This document shows positions 1 to 8,192 of a stretch of 64,000 nucleotides of DNA, one piece after another. The notes under the pieces were generated by a model, which worked only from the letters and a program-made list of their open reading frames with translations, made no database searches and had not been told where the DNA came from. How positions within the stretch are numbered: position 1 is the stretch's first letter; every line of letters begins with the position of its first letter. Origin of the DNA: Nonomuraea aurantiaca (GTDB lineage: Bacteria > Actinomycetota > Actinomycetes > Streptosporangiales > Streptosporangiaceae); assembly GCF_020215705.1 (NCBI RefSeq), contig NZ_JAIWNB010000001.1:558001-622000 (forward strand). The letters are read 5' to 3'. Position numbers and translations under genes: made by a program.

Positions 1-503
1 ACTGGCCGGCGTTCGCCAAGGCCATCGCGACGGCCTCCGGTGGCGACGCGTCCGGTTTCGACCCGCAGGGACGCGGCCTGCCGCCGCAACCGAGCGCCCT
101 GCTGGCGGTGAAGTGCGCCGACGGATTCCGCTACGACGGCTACCGCGCCTACCGCGCGGCGGTGCGACGTTCGGTGAAGACATCGCCGAACTTCTCCGGC
201 GTACGGGAGAATGTCCACCTCGCGTGCTCGCCATGGACGGCGGCCGACGTCTCCAACCCGTTCGCGCGGCTGCCGGCCCGCGGCCTGCCGCCGCTGCTGG
301 GCGTCGCACCCGTCTACGAGTACGGTTCGGTACGCTCCGTCACCGGGCAGGTCCACGGATCGGTCACGATCGGTTACGACGGCATCGGCCACGGCCTGTA
401 CGTCAACCACGGTGACCCCTGCGTGATCAGGCACGTGGACCGGTACCTGATCGACGGCAAGCTGCCCGCGCCCGGCACCACGTGCCCCGCAAGGCCGGCG
501 TGA
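1..503 (+). CDS. C-terminal part of an exported alpha/beta hydrolase (TAP-like), 5' truncated by window edge
   Basis: The reading frame is already open at base 3 and ends at the TGA at 501-503, so only the last 166 or so residues are here. The motif AVKCADG, the later G-HG-Y segment and the ending with a cysteine, a YLIDGKLP stretch and a PGTTC tail resemble the C-terminal lid of tripeptidyl-aminopeptidase-like hydrolases (TAP-like family), where the catalytic His sits in the GHG-type motif. Such enzymes are secreted and cleave N-terminal peptides or esters. The catalytic Ser and Asp lie outside the window. The stop overlaps the next gene's GTG, so the two may be co-transcribed, although the functions are unrelated. 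Confidence 0.7.
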   Translation, partial: WPAFAKAIATASGGDASGFDPQGRGLPPQPSALLAVKCADGFRYDGYRAYRAAVRRSVKTSPNFSGVRENVHLACSPWTAADVSNPFARLPARGLPPLLGVAPVYEYGSVRSVTGQVHGSVTIGYDGIGHGLYVNHGDPCVIRHVDRYLIDGKLPAPGTTCPARPA

Positions 504-1834
504 TACTGGTCGCTGTGACAAGAGCACCGACCTTGTGGTCCTTGCCCACCCGGATCCCGGCCGCCTCTTGGCGGCGGATCCCGGTTGTGGGTCGCGACGC
601 CCTGCTGGCATGCGTGGCGGCGGCCCTCACGCTGGTGGTCTCGGCGCTGGAGGGTTGGTCACGGGGGCACCCGCCAGAGATCACCGACGCGGGCGCGGTA
701 GCGGCGTGGGCGGTCCCTATCTTCGCGGCGTGCGCCCCCCTGGCGGTGCGCCGGCGACTGCCGCTGACCGCGGTCGCCGCGTCGGCGGCGGTGGTGCTGG
801 CGGTGGGTCTCGTGCTGGAACGCGATGCCGGGATCTGGGTACTGGGCCTGGCCACCGCGTCGGCCGCCTATCATCGCCACGGGCTGCGGTTGGCTCTCCT
901 GGCCGGTTCCATCGCCTGGGCAGCGGTGCTGGCAGTTCAAAGCGAGGCCGGCCCGGGCCTGACGGCCATATCCGTCTACGCGGTGGCCGGCGCGGCGCCG
1001 GTCGCCGTCGGGTACGCCTTGCGGTTGCGGGCCGACCGAGCTGTGCAGGCCCTACGGCTGCAGAGCGCCCGGGAGGAGCGGGCGCGCGCGCAGGAGGCGG
1101 CGCGGATCGCCCGGGACGTCCACGACATCGTCGGCCACCACCTCAGCGCGATTCGGCTGCAGGCGGTCGGCGCTCGACGGGCGCTGGGCGGCCGCGATCC
1201 CGAAGCGGACCGCGCGCTGGGCGGGATCGCCGGCCTGTCGGCCGAGGCGCTGGCCGAGATCCGGGCGATGCTGGCGACCTTGGTGCGGTCGGAGACGGAG
1301 AACGAGGCGCACCGGCCGGGAATCGCCGACCTGGCCACGCTCGCGGAGCGCAGCGGCGGGTCGGAATTCGTGGTCGCCCTCGACGTCGGCCCGCACCTCG
1401 ACGGCACCCTAAGCGCCGAGACCGAGCTCTGCGTCTACCGGGTCGTCCAGGAGGCGCTGACCAACGCGGCGCGGCATTCCGCGGCCGGCTCGGCCTCGGT
1501 CAAGGTCCGCGCGGGCGGCAGGCGGATCATCGTCACCGTCGACGATCCCGGTCCACCTCACGGCTCGCCCGGCCACGACACGGGCGACGGCCGCGTTCCC
1601 CACGGGGGACGCGGCCTGGCCGGGATGCACGAACGCGTGACGGCGCTCGGCGGACGTTGCCATGCCGGCCCGAACGGGAAAGGCGGCTGGAGGGTGCGCG
1701 CCGACCTGCCGCCGCGCCCGCCGGACCCGTCAGAGGAACGCGGGCCCGTGGAGAAGTCCCGCGGTGGCGAGGCCGGCCCTCAGATGGCGCCCCCCATGGA
1801 CGACCGTCCTGCCTCCTCCCGGGCGGCCCGATGA
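500..1834 (+). CDS. NarL/LytS-type membrane sensor histidine kinase
   Basis: A 444-residue kinase. Several hydrophobic segments in the first 170 residues form a membrane sensor with little extracytoplasmic sequence. A coiled-coil rich in RARAQEA follows, then the HisKA_3 box RDVHDIVGHHLSAI with phospho-acceptor His near residue 208. The HATPase domain has the N-box QEALTNAARHS and the G-rich segment GGRGLAGMHERV. The GTG at 500 is preferred: it overlaps the upstream stop (GTGA) and has AAGG five bases before it. GTG codons at 482 and 515 are alternatives. Its stop overlaps the regulator's ATG, so kinase and regulator are translationally coupled and form a cognate pair. The stimulus is unknown. 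Confidence 0.85.
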   Translation: MILVAVTRAPTLWSLPTRIPAASWRRIPVVGRDALLACVAAALTLVVSALEGWSRGHPPEITDAGAVAAWAVPIFAACAPLAVRRRLPLTAVAASAAVVLAVGLVLERDAGIWVLGLATASAAYHRHGLRLALLAGSIAWAAVLAVQSEAGPGLTAISVYAVAGAAPVAVGYALRLRADRAVQALRLQSAREERARAQEAARIARDVHDIVGHHLSAIRLQAVGARRALGGRDPEADRALGGIAGLSAEALAEIRAMLATLVRSETENEAHRPGIADLATLAERSGGSEFVVALDVGPHLDGTLSAETELCVYRVVQEALTNAARHSAAGSASVKVRAGGRRIIVTVDDPGPPHGSPGHDTGDGRVPHGGRGLAGMHERVTALGGRCHAGPNGKGGWRVRADLPPRPPDPSEERGPVEKSRGGEAGPQMAPPMDDRPASSRAAR

Positions 1835-2472
1835 TCCGTCTGCTGATCGCCGACGACCAGCACCTCGCCCGGGAGGGCCTGCGGCAGCTCCTCAGCGGCG
1901 ATCCCGAGATCGCGTTTCTCGGCGCCGCGCGCGACGGAGCCGAGCTGATCGACATGGCGCGCGAGCTCCGACCGGACGTGATACTCACTGACATCCGGAT
2001 GCCCGGCACGGACGGAATCACCGCGATCCGCCGGTTACAGGCCTCCGCGCCGGACGTGCCCGTCATCGCGCTGACCACGTTCGACACCGACGAATACCTG
2101 TTCGGAGCGCTCGAAGCGGGCGCCGTGGGCTTCCTGCTGAAGGACGGTGACCCCGACCTCTACCTCGCGGCGGTCCGTGCGGCTCACCGGGGCCAAGGAC
2201 TGATCGACCCGCAGGTCACGCGCAGGCTTGTGCGCCGCTTCGCCACCCCACCGGTGCGGGACGATGCCCTGGACCTGACGGTCCGGGAGACGGAGGTCCT
2301 CCGCCTGGTCGCGTTGGGCCGGTCCAACGCCGAGATCGGCGAGGAGCTGCGCATCGCCGCCGGCACGGTCAAGATCCACGTGTCGCGCGTCCTGACCAAG
2401 ATCGGCGTGCGCACTCGTGTCCAAGCCGCGATCCATGCCTACCGCTCAGGCCTGGTGTCCTCCGATGAGTAG
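1831..2472 (+). CDS. NarL/FixJ-family response regulator
   Basis: A 213-residue regulator. The receiver domain has acidic residues D8-D9, phospho-acceptor D54 in LTDIRMPG and a conserved Lys in FLLKDGD. A C-terminal LuxR-type helix-turn-helix (LTVRETEVLRLVALGRSNAEI) is followed by a recognition helix in TVKIHVSRVLTKI. It overlaps the kinase gene by four bases (ATGA), the arrangement of a cognate two-component pair. The ATG at 1831 is fixed by that overlap and by alignment of the receiver start. It should bind DNA as a phosphorylated dimer; its targets cannot be read from the window. Confidence 0.92.
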   Translation: MIRLLIADDQHLAREGLRQLLSGDPEIAFLGAARDGAELIDMARELRPDVILTDIRMPGTDGITAIRRLQASAPDVPVIALTTFDTDEYLFGALEAGAVGFLLKDGDPDLYLAAVRAAHRGQGLIDPQVTRRLVRRFATPPVRDDALDLTVRETEVLRLVALGRSNAEIGEELRIAAGTVKIHVSRVLTKIGVRTRVQAAIHAYRSGLVSSDE

Positions 2473-2607
2473 AAGCAAGAAGCCCCATCGGCATCGGCGC
2501 CGAGCCCTGGTGCCGGCCCGCCGGGTGTCCAACCCAGCCCGTAACACCCAGGGACCCCGCTCGGCGGGGGCGGGATGATGCGGAACGTCAACATATGGAG
2601 TGGTGTG

Positions 2608-3351
2608 ATGAGTCGAAGGCGCAGGACGTGGCGGTGGCTGCTGGCCATAGCCGCAGGGTTGGTCGTGGCCGTGGTGGCCGGTGTCGCGGTGGCCTTCCCG
2701 TCGGTCGCCGCCACGACCTGTCCTGGTTGTTACGGCATGAAACAGGTCCGGCCCGGCCTGTATCTGGAGCCCGGGCTGCCGCCGGCACGGGAGCGGCAGG
2801 TGGCCGAGGCGGTCGACGCGGCCAACCGCCGGGTGACGGACTTCTACGGCGGGCGCCGGAGCTCTCCCGACATCCTGGCCTGCGTGAGCGCCACGTGCTA
2901 CCAGAAGATCGGCGGTGGCGGAGAGCGCGGGATCGCCGTGCTGAACCGCGCGGTCATGCTGTCACCGAACGGCATCGATCCGGTGATCGCCTCACACGAG
3001 ATGTCACACGTCGAGCTGCACGTCCGCCTAGGGTCCGATGCCGGGCTGATCCCGCAATGGTTCGACGAAGGACTGGCCGTTGTGGTCTCCGGCGACCCGC
3101 GCTACCTGAAGCCCGAGGGAACCGGTGATCGGTGCCGGGCGTCCACGCAGGCGGCACTGCCGCGGACGCTCGACGACTGGCTGCGCACCGCGAAAGCCGA
3201 CCAGGACACCTATGCCAAGGCCGCATGCCGGGCGAGCCAGTGGCTCCAGGCGAACGGCGGTTCCAAGGCCGTCCTCGACCTGATCGAGCACATGGCCGCT
3301 GGCGGTGACCTGCCCGCCTCCCTGGCAGCCGCGTCCAGCGGCGGCCGTTGA
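2608..3351 (+). CDS. Secreted HExxH protein, peptidase-MA-like
   Basis: A 247-residue protein with an Arg-rich N-terminus and a hydrophobic core at residues 11-31, consistent with a signal peptide or anchor. HEMSH at 130-134 is an HExxH zinc motif, and WFDEGLAVV at 151-159 supplies the downstream Glu typical of the gluzincin/peptidase-MA clan. Four cysteines suggest an extracytoplasmic fold. The ATG at 2608 is preferred over the one at 2575 because GGAG lies seven bases upstream and the signal peptide then begins with a basic n-region. It is probably a cell-surface metallopeptidase; its substrate is unknown. Confidence 0.72.
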   Translation: MSRRRRTWRWLLAIAAGLVVAVVAGVAVAFPSVAATTCPGCYGMKQVRPGLYLEPGLPPARERQVAEAVDAANRRVTDFYGGRRSSPDILACVSATCYQKIGGGGERGIAVLNRAVMLSPNGIDPVIASHEMSHVELHVRLGSDAGLIPQWFDEGLAVVVSGDPRYLKPEGTGDRCRASTQAALPRTLDDWLRTAKADQDTYAKAACRASQWLQANGGSKAVLDLIEHMAAGGDLPASLAAASSGGR

Positions 3352-3445
3352 CGTCGCGCGGCGGTAATGCGGGACTGGGCGTGAGCCGGCGGGGCCGAGC
3401 TGTGGCACGGAGATGACTCGGCTCACCACGTGCTGGAGGAGTGGC

Positions 3446-3967
3446 TCACCCCTTCGGGTGCAGGTCGTCGAGCCAGTGTTTCGCTCCGCGTGCCGTACGC
3501 AAGCGGATCGCCGTCACCTCCGGGTGGCGGGTGATGCGGTCGGCGGTCTGCGTCTTGCGGCGCTGGTGGTGCGTCCAAGCCCACCGGATCGGGTGGTCGG
3601 GCTCGAGCCAGGCACTCCAGTCCTCCCGGTTGCCGTTCCACAGCTCGCGCCGGGTGATCGAGCGGCCGAGTGAGCGGCGTACGACCCGCCACATCACGGT
3701 GCGGCGCGGCAGGTCCAGCCAGACGGCCGTGTCGGCGCGCTGCCAGAGGAGGTCACCCAGGAAGCGGTGGTACTGGTCCTCGGTCACCCATCGCTCGCCC
3801 CGGCTGAACTCGTCCACCTCGGCCTCGAACTCCGGCCGCTTGACCCAGCCGGGACCGTGATGCAGGGCGTCGAGCTCATGGTGGGGCAGGCCGAGCCGGG
3901 TGGCCAGCTTTCTGGCGAGCGTCGTCTTGCCCGACCCGGAGATGCCGCAGACGATGATCCTGTTCAC
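3446..3967 (-). CDS. FlaR-like P-loop nucleotide kinase / AAA ATPase
   Basis: A 173-residue protein with a Walker A motif GISGSGKTT at about residues 8-16. A LDALHHGPGW segment and a C-terminal Arg-rich lid (RRTVMWRVVRRS) place it in the adenylate-kinase-like group often annotated as DNA topology modulation (FlaR) proteins. These are small nucleotide or small-molecule kinases of uncertain substrate. It stands alone, converging on the HExxH gene, with no operon partner, so context does not suggest a substrate. Confidence 0.75.
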   Translation of the reverse strand: MNRIIVCGISGSGKTTLARKLATRLGLPHHELDALHHGPGWVKRPEFEAEVDEFSRGERWVTEDQYHRFLGDLLWQRADTAVWLDLPRRTVMWRVVRRSLGRSITRRELWNGNREDWSAWLEPDHPIRWAWTHHQRRKTQTADRITRHPEVTAIRLRTARGAKHWLDDLHPKG

Positions 3968-4303
3968 CGTGCCAGTTTGACAGCTCGCCCAAATGAGGGT
4001 GCGTCATCCTGAATGTGCAGGTGGGAGGCCTTGTTTGATCTCTGTTGGAGGTGTTCTGCCTGGCCAGGGGCGGTGATCATGGTGGTAGATCATCTGTCAG
4101 CGTGTGGTCTGGTGATAGGTGACATTGCCGACAGTCCTCCCAACGAGTAGACATTTGACCGTGGCTTCGTCTTCAGGGGGTCTTGTCAGGCATGCTGGCG
4201 CCTCCGCGCTGGATCGCGCGGTCACGGCTTACGACACAGTTGCCCAGGGCGTGGTCGCGTCAGGTTGATCCTGGTGCATCGGAGGTCCGTGTGATGATGG
4301 CAC
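3968..4303. other. Intergenic stretch without a recognisable gene
   Basis: About 340 bases of lower coding quality lie between the kinase start and the chimeric gene fragment. No convincing start/SD pair, RNA or repeat was seen. The base usage is less GC-biased at codon third positions than in the neighbours, consistent with decayed DNA. Confidence 0.4.
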
Positions 4304-4522
4304 GTGTCACCTCGCGTGCTGACCGTCGATGCCGCCGGTATGGCTGCTTGGTGCGTGGATCACCTCGGCAGTGCTCCGTCGGCGGAGTACAGCATCCACG
4401 GCAGGATCATGGACGCCGGTATGATCGTGACCGTCCCGCTCCTCATAACGGTGCTGCTGTTCCAGCGCCTCCGGCGTTCTCCGGCGGGTTTGCGGACCCG
4501 CGTCGGATCGATCCGTGGTTGA
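4304..4522 (+). pseudogene. Chimeric gene remnant: phosphotransferase N-terminus joined to sugar ABC permease C-terminus
   Basis: The 72-codon frame reads like two gene ends fused in phase. Residues 7-26 (around DAAGMAAWCVDHLGSAP) resemble the N-terminus of actinobacterial aminoglycoside/choline-kinase-like phosphotransferases. Residues 28-55 (around GRIMDAGMIVTVPLLITVL and FQR) resemble the last membrane helix of MalG-type sugar ABC permeases, whose usual GLTAGAVKG end is replaced by unrelated sequence. Neither half could be functional alone. The stop overlaps the -35 box of the next promoter. Family assignments are from motif memory, so they are moderate. Confidence 0.45.
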
Positions 4523-4577
4523 CACCTAGGTGGTCCTCCGTTAACTTTTCTGCAACCGATCTCAGCAACCGATCTCA
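4519..4577 (+). promoter_or_regulatory. Sigma70-type promoter with tandem 13-bp operator
   Basis: TTGACA (4519-4524), a 17-base spacer and TAACTT (4542-4547) form a good vegetative promoter. Four bases later a perfect tandem direct repeat of GCAACCGATCTCA occupies 4552-4564 and 4565-4577, covering the expected start point. The same layout recurs at 14091-14149. A repressor on this site would block initiation; the LacI gene at 5762 is the obvious candidate. A GGGGAG and ATG at 4580-4591 follow but lead only to a weak 66-codon frame, so 4578-4785 is best read as a leader of about 200 bases. Confidence 0.75.
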
Positions 4578-4785
4578 GTGGGGAGTTCATGACCACTGGC
4601 CCTGGCGATCTGCATGCCTGCGGCGTACGTTGCGACGCGCTGCCCCAGCCGTCGCACGGAGACGCTGATGACCGGGCTCTTGGTGCCGTCGATGGCCTCG
4701 ATGATCGTGCGTTGGTCGGGCGCCGTCAGGCCCTGCGGGCCAGCGAGCTCGCCGATGGGATGCTCAGCCGCAGTGGTGCGCAGAC

Positions 4786-5784
4786 ATGAAAAAGGCCAAG
4801 ACGATCATCCTCGGCGCGTCGCACTGGCATGTGCCCCTGTGCGCAGACCGGATCGCCGAGCAGCACGACGTCGTGGGGGTCAGCGACCCCGACCCGTCGC
4901 GCACGGAGCACCTTGCGCGTCTCTGGGACGCGCCTCTCTACCAGTCCTGGGAGGAAGTGCTTGCGGCCCACGGGGACGCCGAGCTGGCGTACGTCTTCGT
5001 CCCGCACGACGTGATGCGCGAGGTCTGCCTCGCTCTCGTCGCTCGGCGCATCCCGCTCGTCCTGGAGAAGCCGGCCGGGGTGTCGTTGCAGGAGCTGGTC
5101 GACGTCCGGGCGGCCGCGGACGCTGCCGGGATACCGATCGCCGTGCCTCTCGTGCAGCGGGGAGGCCCGACCGACCGCTGGCTGGCGAGAGCCGGCCGCT
5201 CGGTGTACGAGAGCGTCCAGTTCATCGCGGGCCCGCCCGACCGCTACCTCGTCAACGGCAGTCCGTGGATGGTCGACGCCGAGCGCGCCGGCGGCGGGTG
5301 CATGGTCAACCTCGCTCCGCACTTCGTGGATCTCTTCCTCCGCTCGGCCGGTGCGGAGGAAGTAGCGGTGACGGCAGCCTTGTCGTCGACGCTGCACCGC
5401 CGTAGCGTCGAGGACTACGCCTCGATGACGCTGACCACGGCCGACGGACGGATCGCCACCATCGAGGTGGGATATGCGTTCCCCGGGTCGCCGCTCAAGC
5501 GGCACTGCTCCTTCATGCGGATCGGTGCCGCGGGGACCGCGACCATCTGGTCTGACGGGAACGCGTCGTTCACCTCCATCGACGGCGTCACGGAGACCGC
5601 ACTCATCGACGTGGACAGCGACCCGTTGTACGGATTGTTCGTCGGCCAGGTGGCCGAGCAGCTAAGACATGATTTCGTGGAGCTCCCGCGGATCAGCGAT
5701 CTCGAGACCACGATGGCCGTCATCTGGGACGCGTACGCGCACGGCCGACAGGAGAGAACCGTTGTCCACACCCAGCATCGATGA
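4786..5784 (+). CDS. Gfo/Idh/MocA-family NAD(P)-dependent dehydrogenase
   Basis: A 332-residue protein. The N-terminal Rossmann fold starts with IILGASHWHVPLC, an unusual form of GxGxxG. LEKPAG at about residue 90 is the EKP hallmark of the family, with the catalytic Lys. The C-terminal half is the beta-sheet domain that binds sugars or cyclitols. These enzymes oxidise a ring hydroxyl of a sugar, glycoside or inositol. It is the first gene of a five-gene plus-strand operon behind the repeat-operator promoter. The ATG is preceded by poor SD sequence, so the true start may depend on leader structure. Its 3' end overlaps the LacI gene by 23 bases. Confidence 0.85.
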   Translation: MKKAKTIILGASHWHVPLCADRIAEQHDVVGVSDPDPSRTEHLARLWDAPLYQSWEEVLAAHGDAELAYVFVPHDVMREVCLALVARRIPLVLEKPAGVSLQELVDVRAAADAAGIPIAVPLVQRGGPTDRWLARAGRSVYESVQFIAGPPDRYLVNGSPWMVDAERAGGGCMVNLAPHFVDLFLRSAGAEEVAVTAALSSTLHRRSVEDYASMTLTTADGRIATIEVGYAFPGSPLKRHCSFMRIGAAGTATIWSDGNASFTSIDGVTETALIDVDSDPLYGLFVGQVAEQLRHDFVELPRISDLETTMAVIWDAYAHGRQERTVVHTQHR

Positions 5785-6757
5785 GGTAGCGGCGGCAGCC
5801 GGGGTCCACAGGTCGACGGTCTCGCGGGCGTTCTCCCGCCCCGAGGCCGTCAAGCGGGAGACCCGGGAGCACATCCGCCAGGTGGCGGCCTCCATGGGGT
5901 ACAGGATGAGCCCGCTCGCCCAGGCGCTCCGAACCAAGGTCAGCACCCTCGTGCCTCTGGTCGTCCCCGACATCACCAACCCGTACTTCGCCGAGCTCGC
6001 GAAGGCCATGACGGCCGCCGCGGGGGAGCGTGGCTACCAGCTGGTGCTGTGCGTGACGGAGAATGACGCGGACGCCACGGCCCGGTACCTCGACGCCATG
6101 CAGGCGATGTACGCGCCTTTCGCGGTGATCGCGCCCTACGCCCGGGTCTTTCCCGCCGAGTTCGAGTCCCGGGGCTTCGGAAAGCGGCTGGTCGTCATCG
6201 ACCGGGTCGAGTCCGGCGACCAGATATCCACGGTGACCGTCGACAGCGCGACAGGGATCGCGCTCGCGTTGGACCACTTGTTCGAGCTCGGGCACACCTC
6301 CATCGCCTATGTCTCGGGGATCGCGGGGACGCACACCGCCGCAGACCGATGCCAGGCTTACCGGACGCTGGCGGAGGAGCGCGGGATGACGCCGATCGAG
6401 CTCGACAGCAGCGGGATCGGCGTCGGCGCCGGCGAACGTGCCGCAGAAGAGCTTGTGAGCCTGCGTGAGCGGCCGACCGCCGTCGTCGCGGGCAACGACC
6501 TGGTCGCCTTCGGACTCATCAGCTCGCTCGGCTCGCGGGGGATGTCGGTCCCCGGCGACGTCTCGGTGGTGGGCTTCGACGGTCTGGCGCTCGGCGCCCG
6601 CAGCAACCCGCCGCTGACCTCGGTGCAGCAACCCATCGCCGAGATGGGCCGCATAGCGATCCGTCTCGCCGAGCAGGTGGCGAACGGCGGCCCGGTCGAG
6701 CACGTGGTGCTCCAGCCGCAGCTACTCGTCCGCTCCTCGACCAGGCCGGTCCGGTGA
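5762..6757 (+). CDS. LacI-family transcriptional repressor
   Basis: A 331-residue regulator. The N-terminal HTH reads SIDEVAAAAGVHRSTVSRAF, with hinge helix SPLAQALRT, then a periplasmic-binding-like domain with the VPDITNPYF and VVGFDG signatures. The TTG at 5762 is chosen because AGGAG (5750-5754) sits seven bases upstream and it places the HTH at residue 5. It lies inside the catabolic operon, overlaps the genes on both sides, and is the likely reader of the tandem GCAACCGATCTCA sites at 4552 and 14124. The inducer is probably a pathway sugar or sugar acid. Confidence 0.9.
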   Translation: MSTPSIDEVAAAAGVHRSTVSRAFSRPEAVKRETREHIRQVAASMGYRMSPLAQALRTKVSTLVPLVVPDITNPYFAELAKAMTAAAGERGYQLVLCVTENDADATARYLDAMQAMYAPFAVIAPYARVFPAEFESRGFGKRLVVIDRVESGDQISTVTVDSATGIALALDHLFELGHTSIAYVSGIAGTHTAADRCQAYRTLAEERGMTPIELDSSGIGVGAGERAAEELVSLRERPTAVVAGNDLVAFGLISSLGSRGMSVPGDVSVVGFDGLALGARSNPPLTSVQQPIAEMGRIAIRLAEQVANGGPVEHVVLQPQLLVRSSTRPVR

Positions 6758-7305
6758 CTGGCCAGCTGCTTCCCGGGCTCCGTCACGTGGACCATGCTGC
6801 GTACACGGTCCCCGACCTGGACGAGGCGGTGCGCTTCTTCGTCGAGGTCCTCGGGGCGGAGGAACTCTACCGCTCCCAGCGCGGTCCCGACCCGTCGTTC
6901 ATGCCGGCGCACTTCGACGTTCCGCCGGACGCTGTCCTCGAGCTCGCCATGCTGCGGCTCCCGCCGAACCTGAACGTCGAGCTGTTCGAGTGGCAGTCCG
7001 TGGACCAGCGGACCCAGCACCCTCGACACAGCGACCGGGGCGGTCATCACCTGTGCTTCGTCGTCGACGACGTCGACGCGGCGATCGCCCACCTCGGCAC
7101 GATCCCGAACGTTCGGGTCCTCGGCGGCCGCAAGGAAGTCGGTCCCGACAGCCCCCTCGTGGCCGGCAACCGGTGGACGTACTTCGTCACCCCCTGGGGC
7201 CTGCTGATGGAGCTCGTGGACCGGTCCCGAGTGCAGAACCCCCCGAACCTCGTCGGCCCGGCGGACTGGAACCGCCCGCCAAGAAGGAGCACCTCTCTCG
7301 CATGA
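6754..7305 (+). CDS. VOC (glyoxalase/bleomycin-resistance fold) family protein
   Basis: A 183-residue protein with the two beta-alpha-beta-beta-beta modules of the vicinal oxygen chelate superfamily. Putative metal ligands are His in LRHVDHAAYTV, Glu in NVELFEW, His in GGHHLCFVV and Glu in LLMELVD. It starts with GTG in a GTGA overlap with the LacI stop and ends in an ATGA overlap with the next gene. VOC proteins paired with TIM-barrel isomerases are known in dehydroshikimate dehydratase fusions; here they are separate genes. A role in isomerising or dehydrating a pathway intermediate is inferred. Confidence 0.85.
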   Translation: MTGQLLPGLRHVDHAAYTVPDLDEAVRFFVEVLGAEELYRSQRGPDPSFMPAHFDVPPDAVLELAMLRLPPNLNVELFEWQSVDQRTQHPRHSDRGGHHLCFVVDDVDAAIAHLGTIPNVRVLGGRKEVGPDSPLVAGNRWTYFVTPWGLLMELVDRSRVQNPPNLVGPADWNRPPRRSTSLA

Positions 7306-8192
7306 TCATCGCCGGACACACGCTGGGAACCCCGGGCTGTGACCTCGCCGAAGCGCTGCGCCTCTTCGGCAGGGCAGGTCTCGACGCCGCCGAAGTCATC
7401 TACCAGGACGATTATCCGGCGTCCATCAGCCCGTCGGACCCGCGGTCTGCGCAGCAGGCCGCCGCAATCGCCGACGCCGAAGGTGTCCCGATCGTCGCGC
7501 TCACCCCGTACACGACCTCCATCAACAGCGTCGACGCGGCGAGCTGGCAGCAGGGGATCGACGAATTCCGCGCATGCCTCGAGGCCGCGCACACCGTCGG
7601 TGCGACCCGCGTCCGGGTGTACGCCGGTGCCTGGCACCCGGGGGACACTGATTACGCCCGGCACTGGGAGCAGCTGCGGAGCGCGCTGACCGTCCTCGCG
7701 CCCGAGGCCGCGGACGCGGGCGTCGTGCTCTGCGTCGAGAACCACTTCGGCACCATGGCGCAGACCGCGGCCGATACCGCCCGTCTCGTCAGCGAGGTCG
7801 GCTTCCCCTCCGTCCGCGTCCTGTACGACCAGGCCAACCTGACCTTCACCCATGACGAGACCTGGCAGGAGGCCTTTGCCGTCCAGGGCGAGCTCGTCGG
7901 CCACGTGCACGTGAAGGACCTGGTCTTCAAGGACCCGGAGGCGCCCTTCCGGGCCTCGGACACCGCCCGGGTCAAGGCCGAGGAACGCGCCGTCAGGTCC
8001 CGGGTCGTCGGTACGGGCGTCGTGCCGTGGCCCGACATCCTCGAGGAGCTCGTGCGCCGCGGTTACGACGACGTGCTCTCACTCGAGTACGAGTACCGGT
8101 GGCATCCTCAGGACCTGCCCGACCCCGCGATCGGCTTCAAGGAGTCCGCGCTCGCGCTCCGCAAGATGCTCGCCACGGTGGTGTCCGCGTGA
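7302..8192 (+). CDS. Sugar phosphate isomerase/epimerase-like TIM-barrel protein
   Basis: A 296-residue xylose-isomerase-like TIM barrel (AP_endonuc_2 superfamily). Likely divalent-metal ligands follow the family order: Glu in VLCVENHFG, Asp in VLYDQANL, His in GHVHVKD and Glu in LSLEYEY. The ATG at 7302 overlaps the VOC stop and has AAGGAG about 12 bases upstream. Relatives include hexulose epimerases, inosose dehydratases, 3-keto-glycoside lyases and dehydroshikimate dehydratases, so the reaction is likely an isomerisation or dehydration of a keto-sugar formed by a flanking Gfo/Idh/MocA enzyme. Confidence 0.85.
   Translation: MIIAGHTLGTPGCDLAEALRLFGRAGLDAAEVIYQDDYPASISPSDPRSAQQAAAIADAEGVPIVALTPYTTSINSVDAASWQQGIDEFRACLEAAHTVGATRVRVYAGAWHPGDTDYARHWEQLRSALTVLAPEAADAGVVLCVENHFGTMAQTAADTARLVSEVGFPSVRVLYDQANLTFTHDETWQEAFAVQGELVGHVHVKDLVFKDPEAPFRASDTARVKAEERAVRSRVVGTGVVPWPDILEELVRRGYDDVLSLEYEYRWHPQDLPDPAIGFKESALALRKMLATVVSA

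Noticed and set aside
2473..2607. Possible terminator between the first response regulator and the HExxH gene
   Set aside because: Only short, interrupted complementarities; no convincing stem.
3768..4012. Small plus-strand frame over the start of the P-loop kinase
   Set aside because: Antisense to a protein with a clear Walker motif.
4589..4789. A 66-codon gene after the first repeat operator, with GGGGAG ahead of its ATG
   Set aside because: No recognisable product or conserved frame; the similar SD-like site after the second operator leads to a different, equally meaningless peptide.
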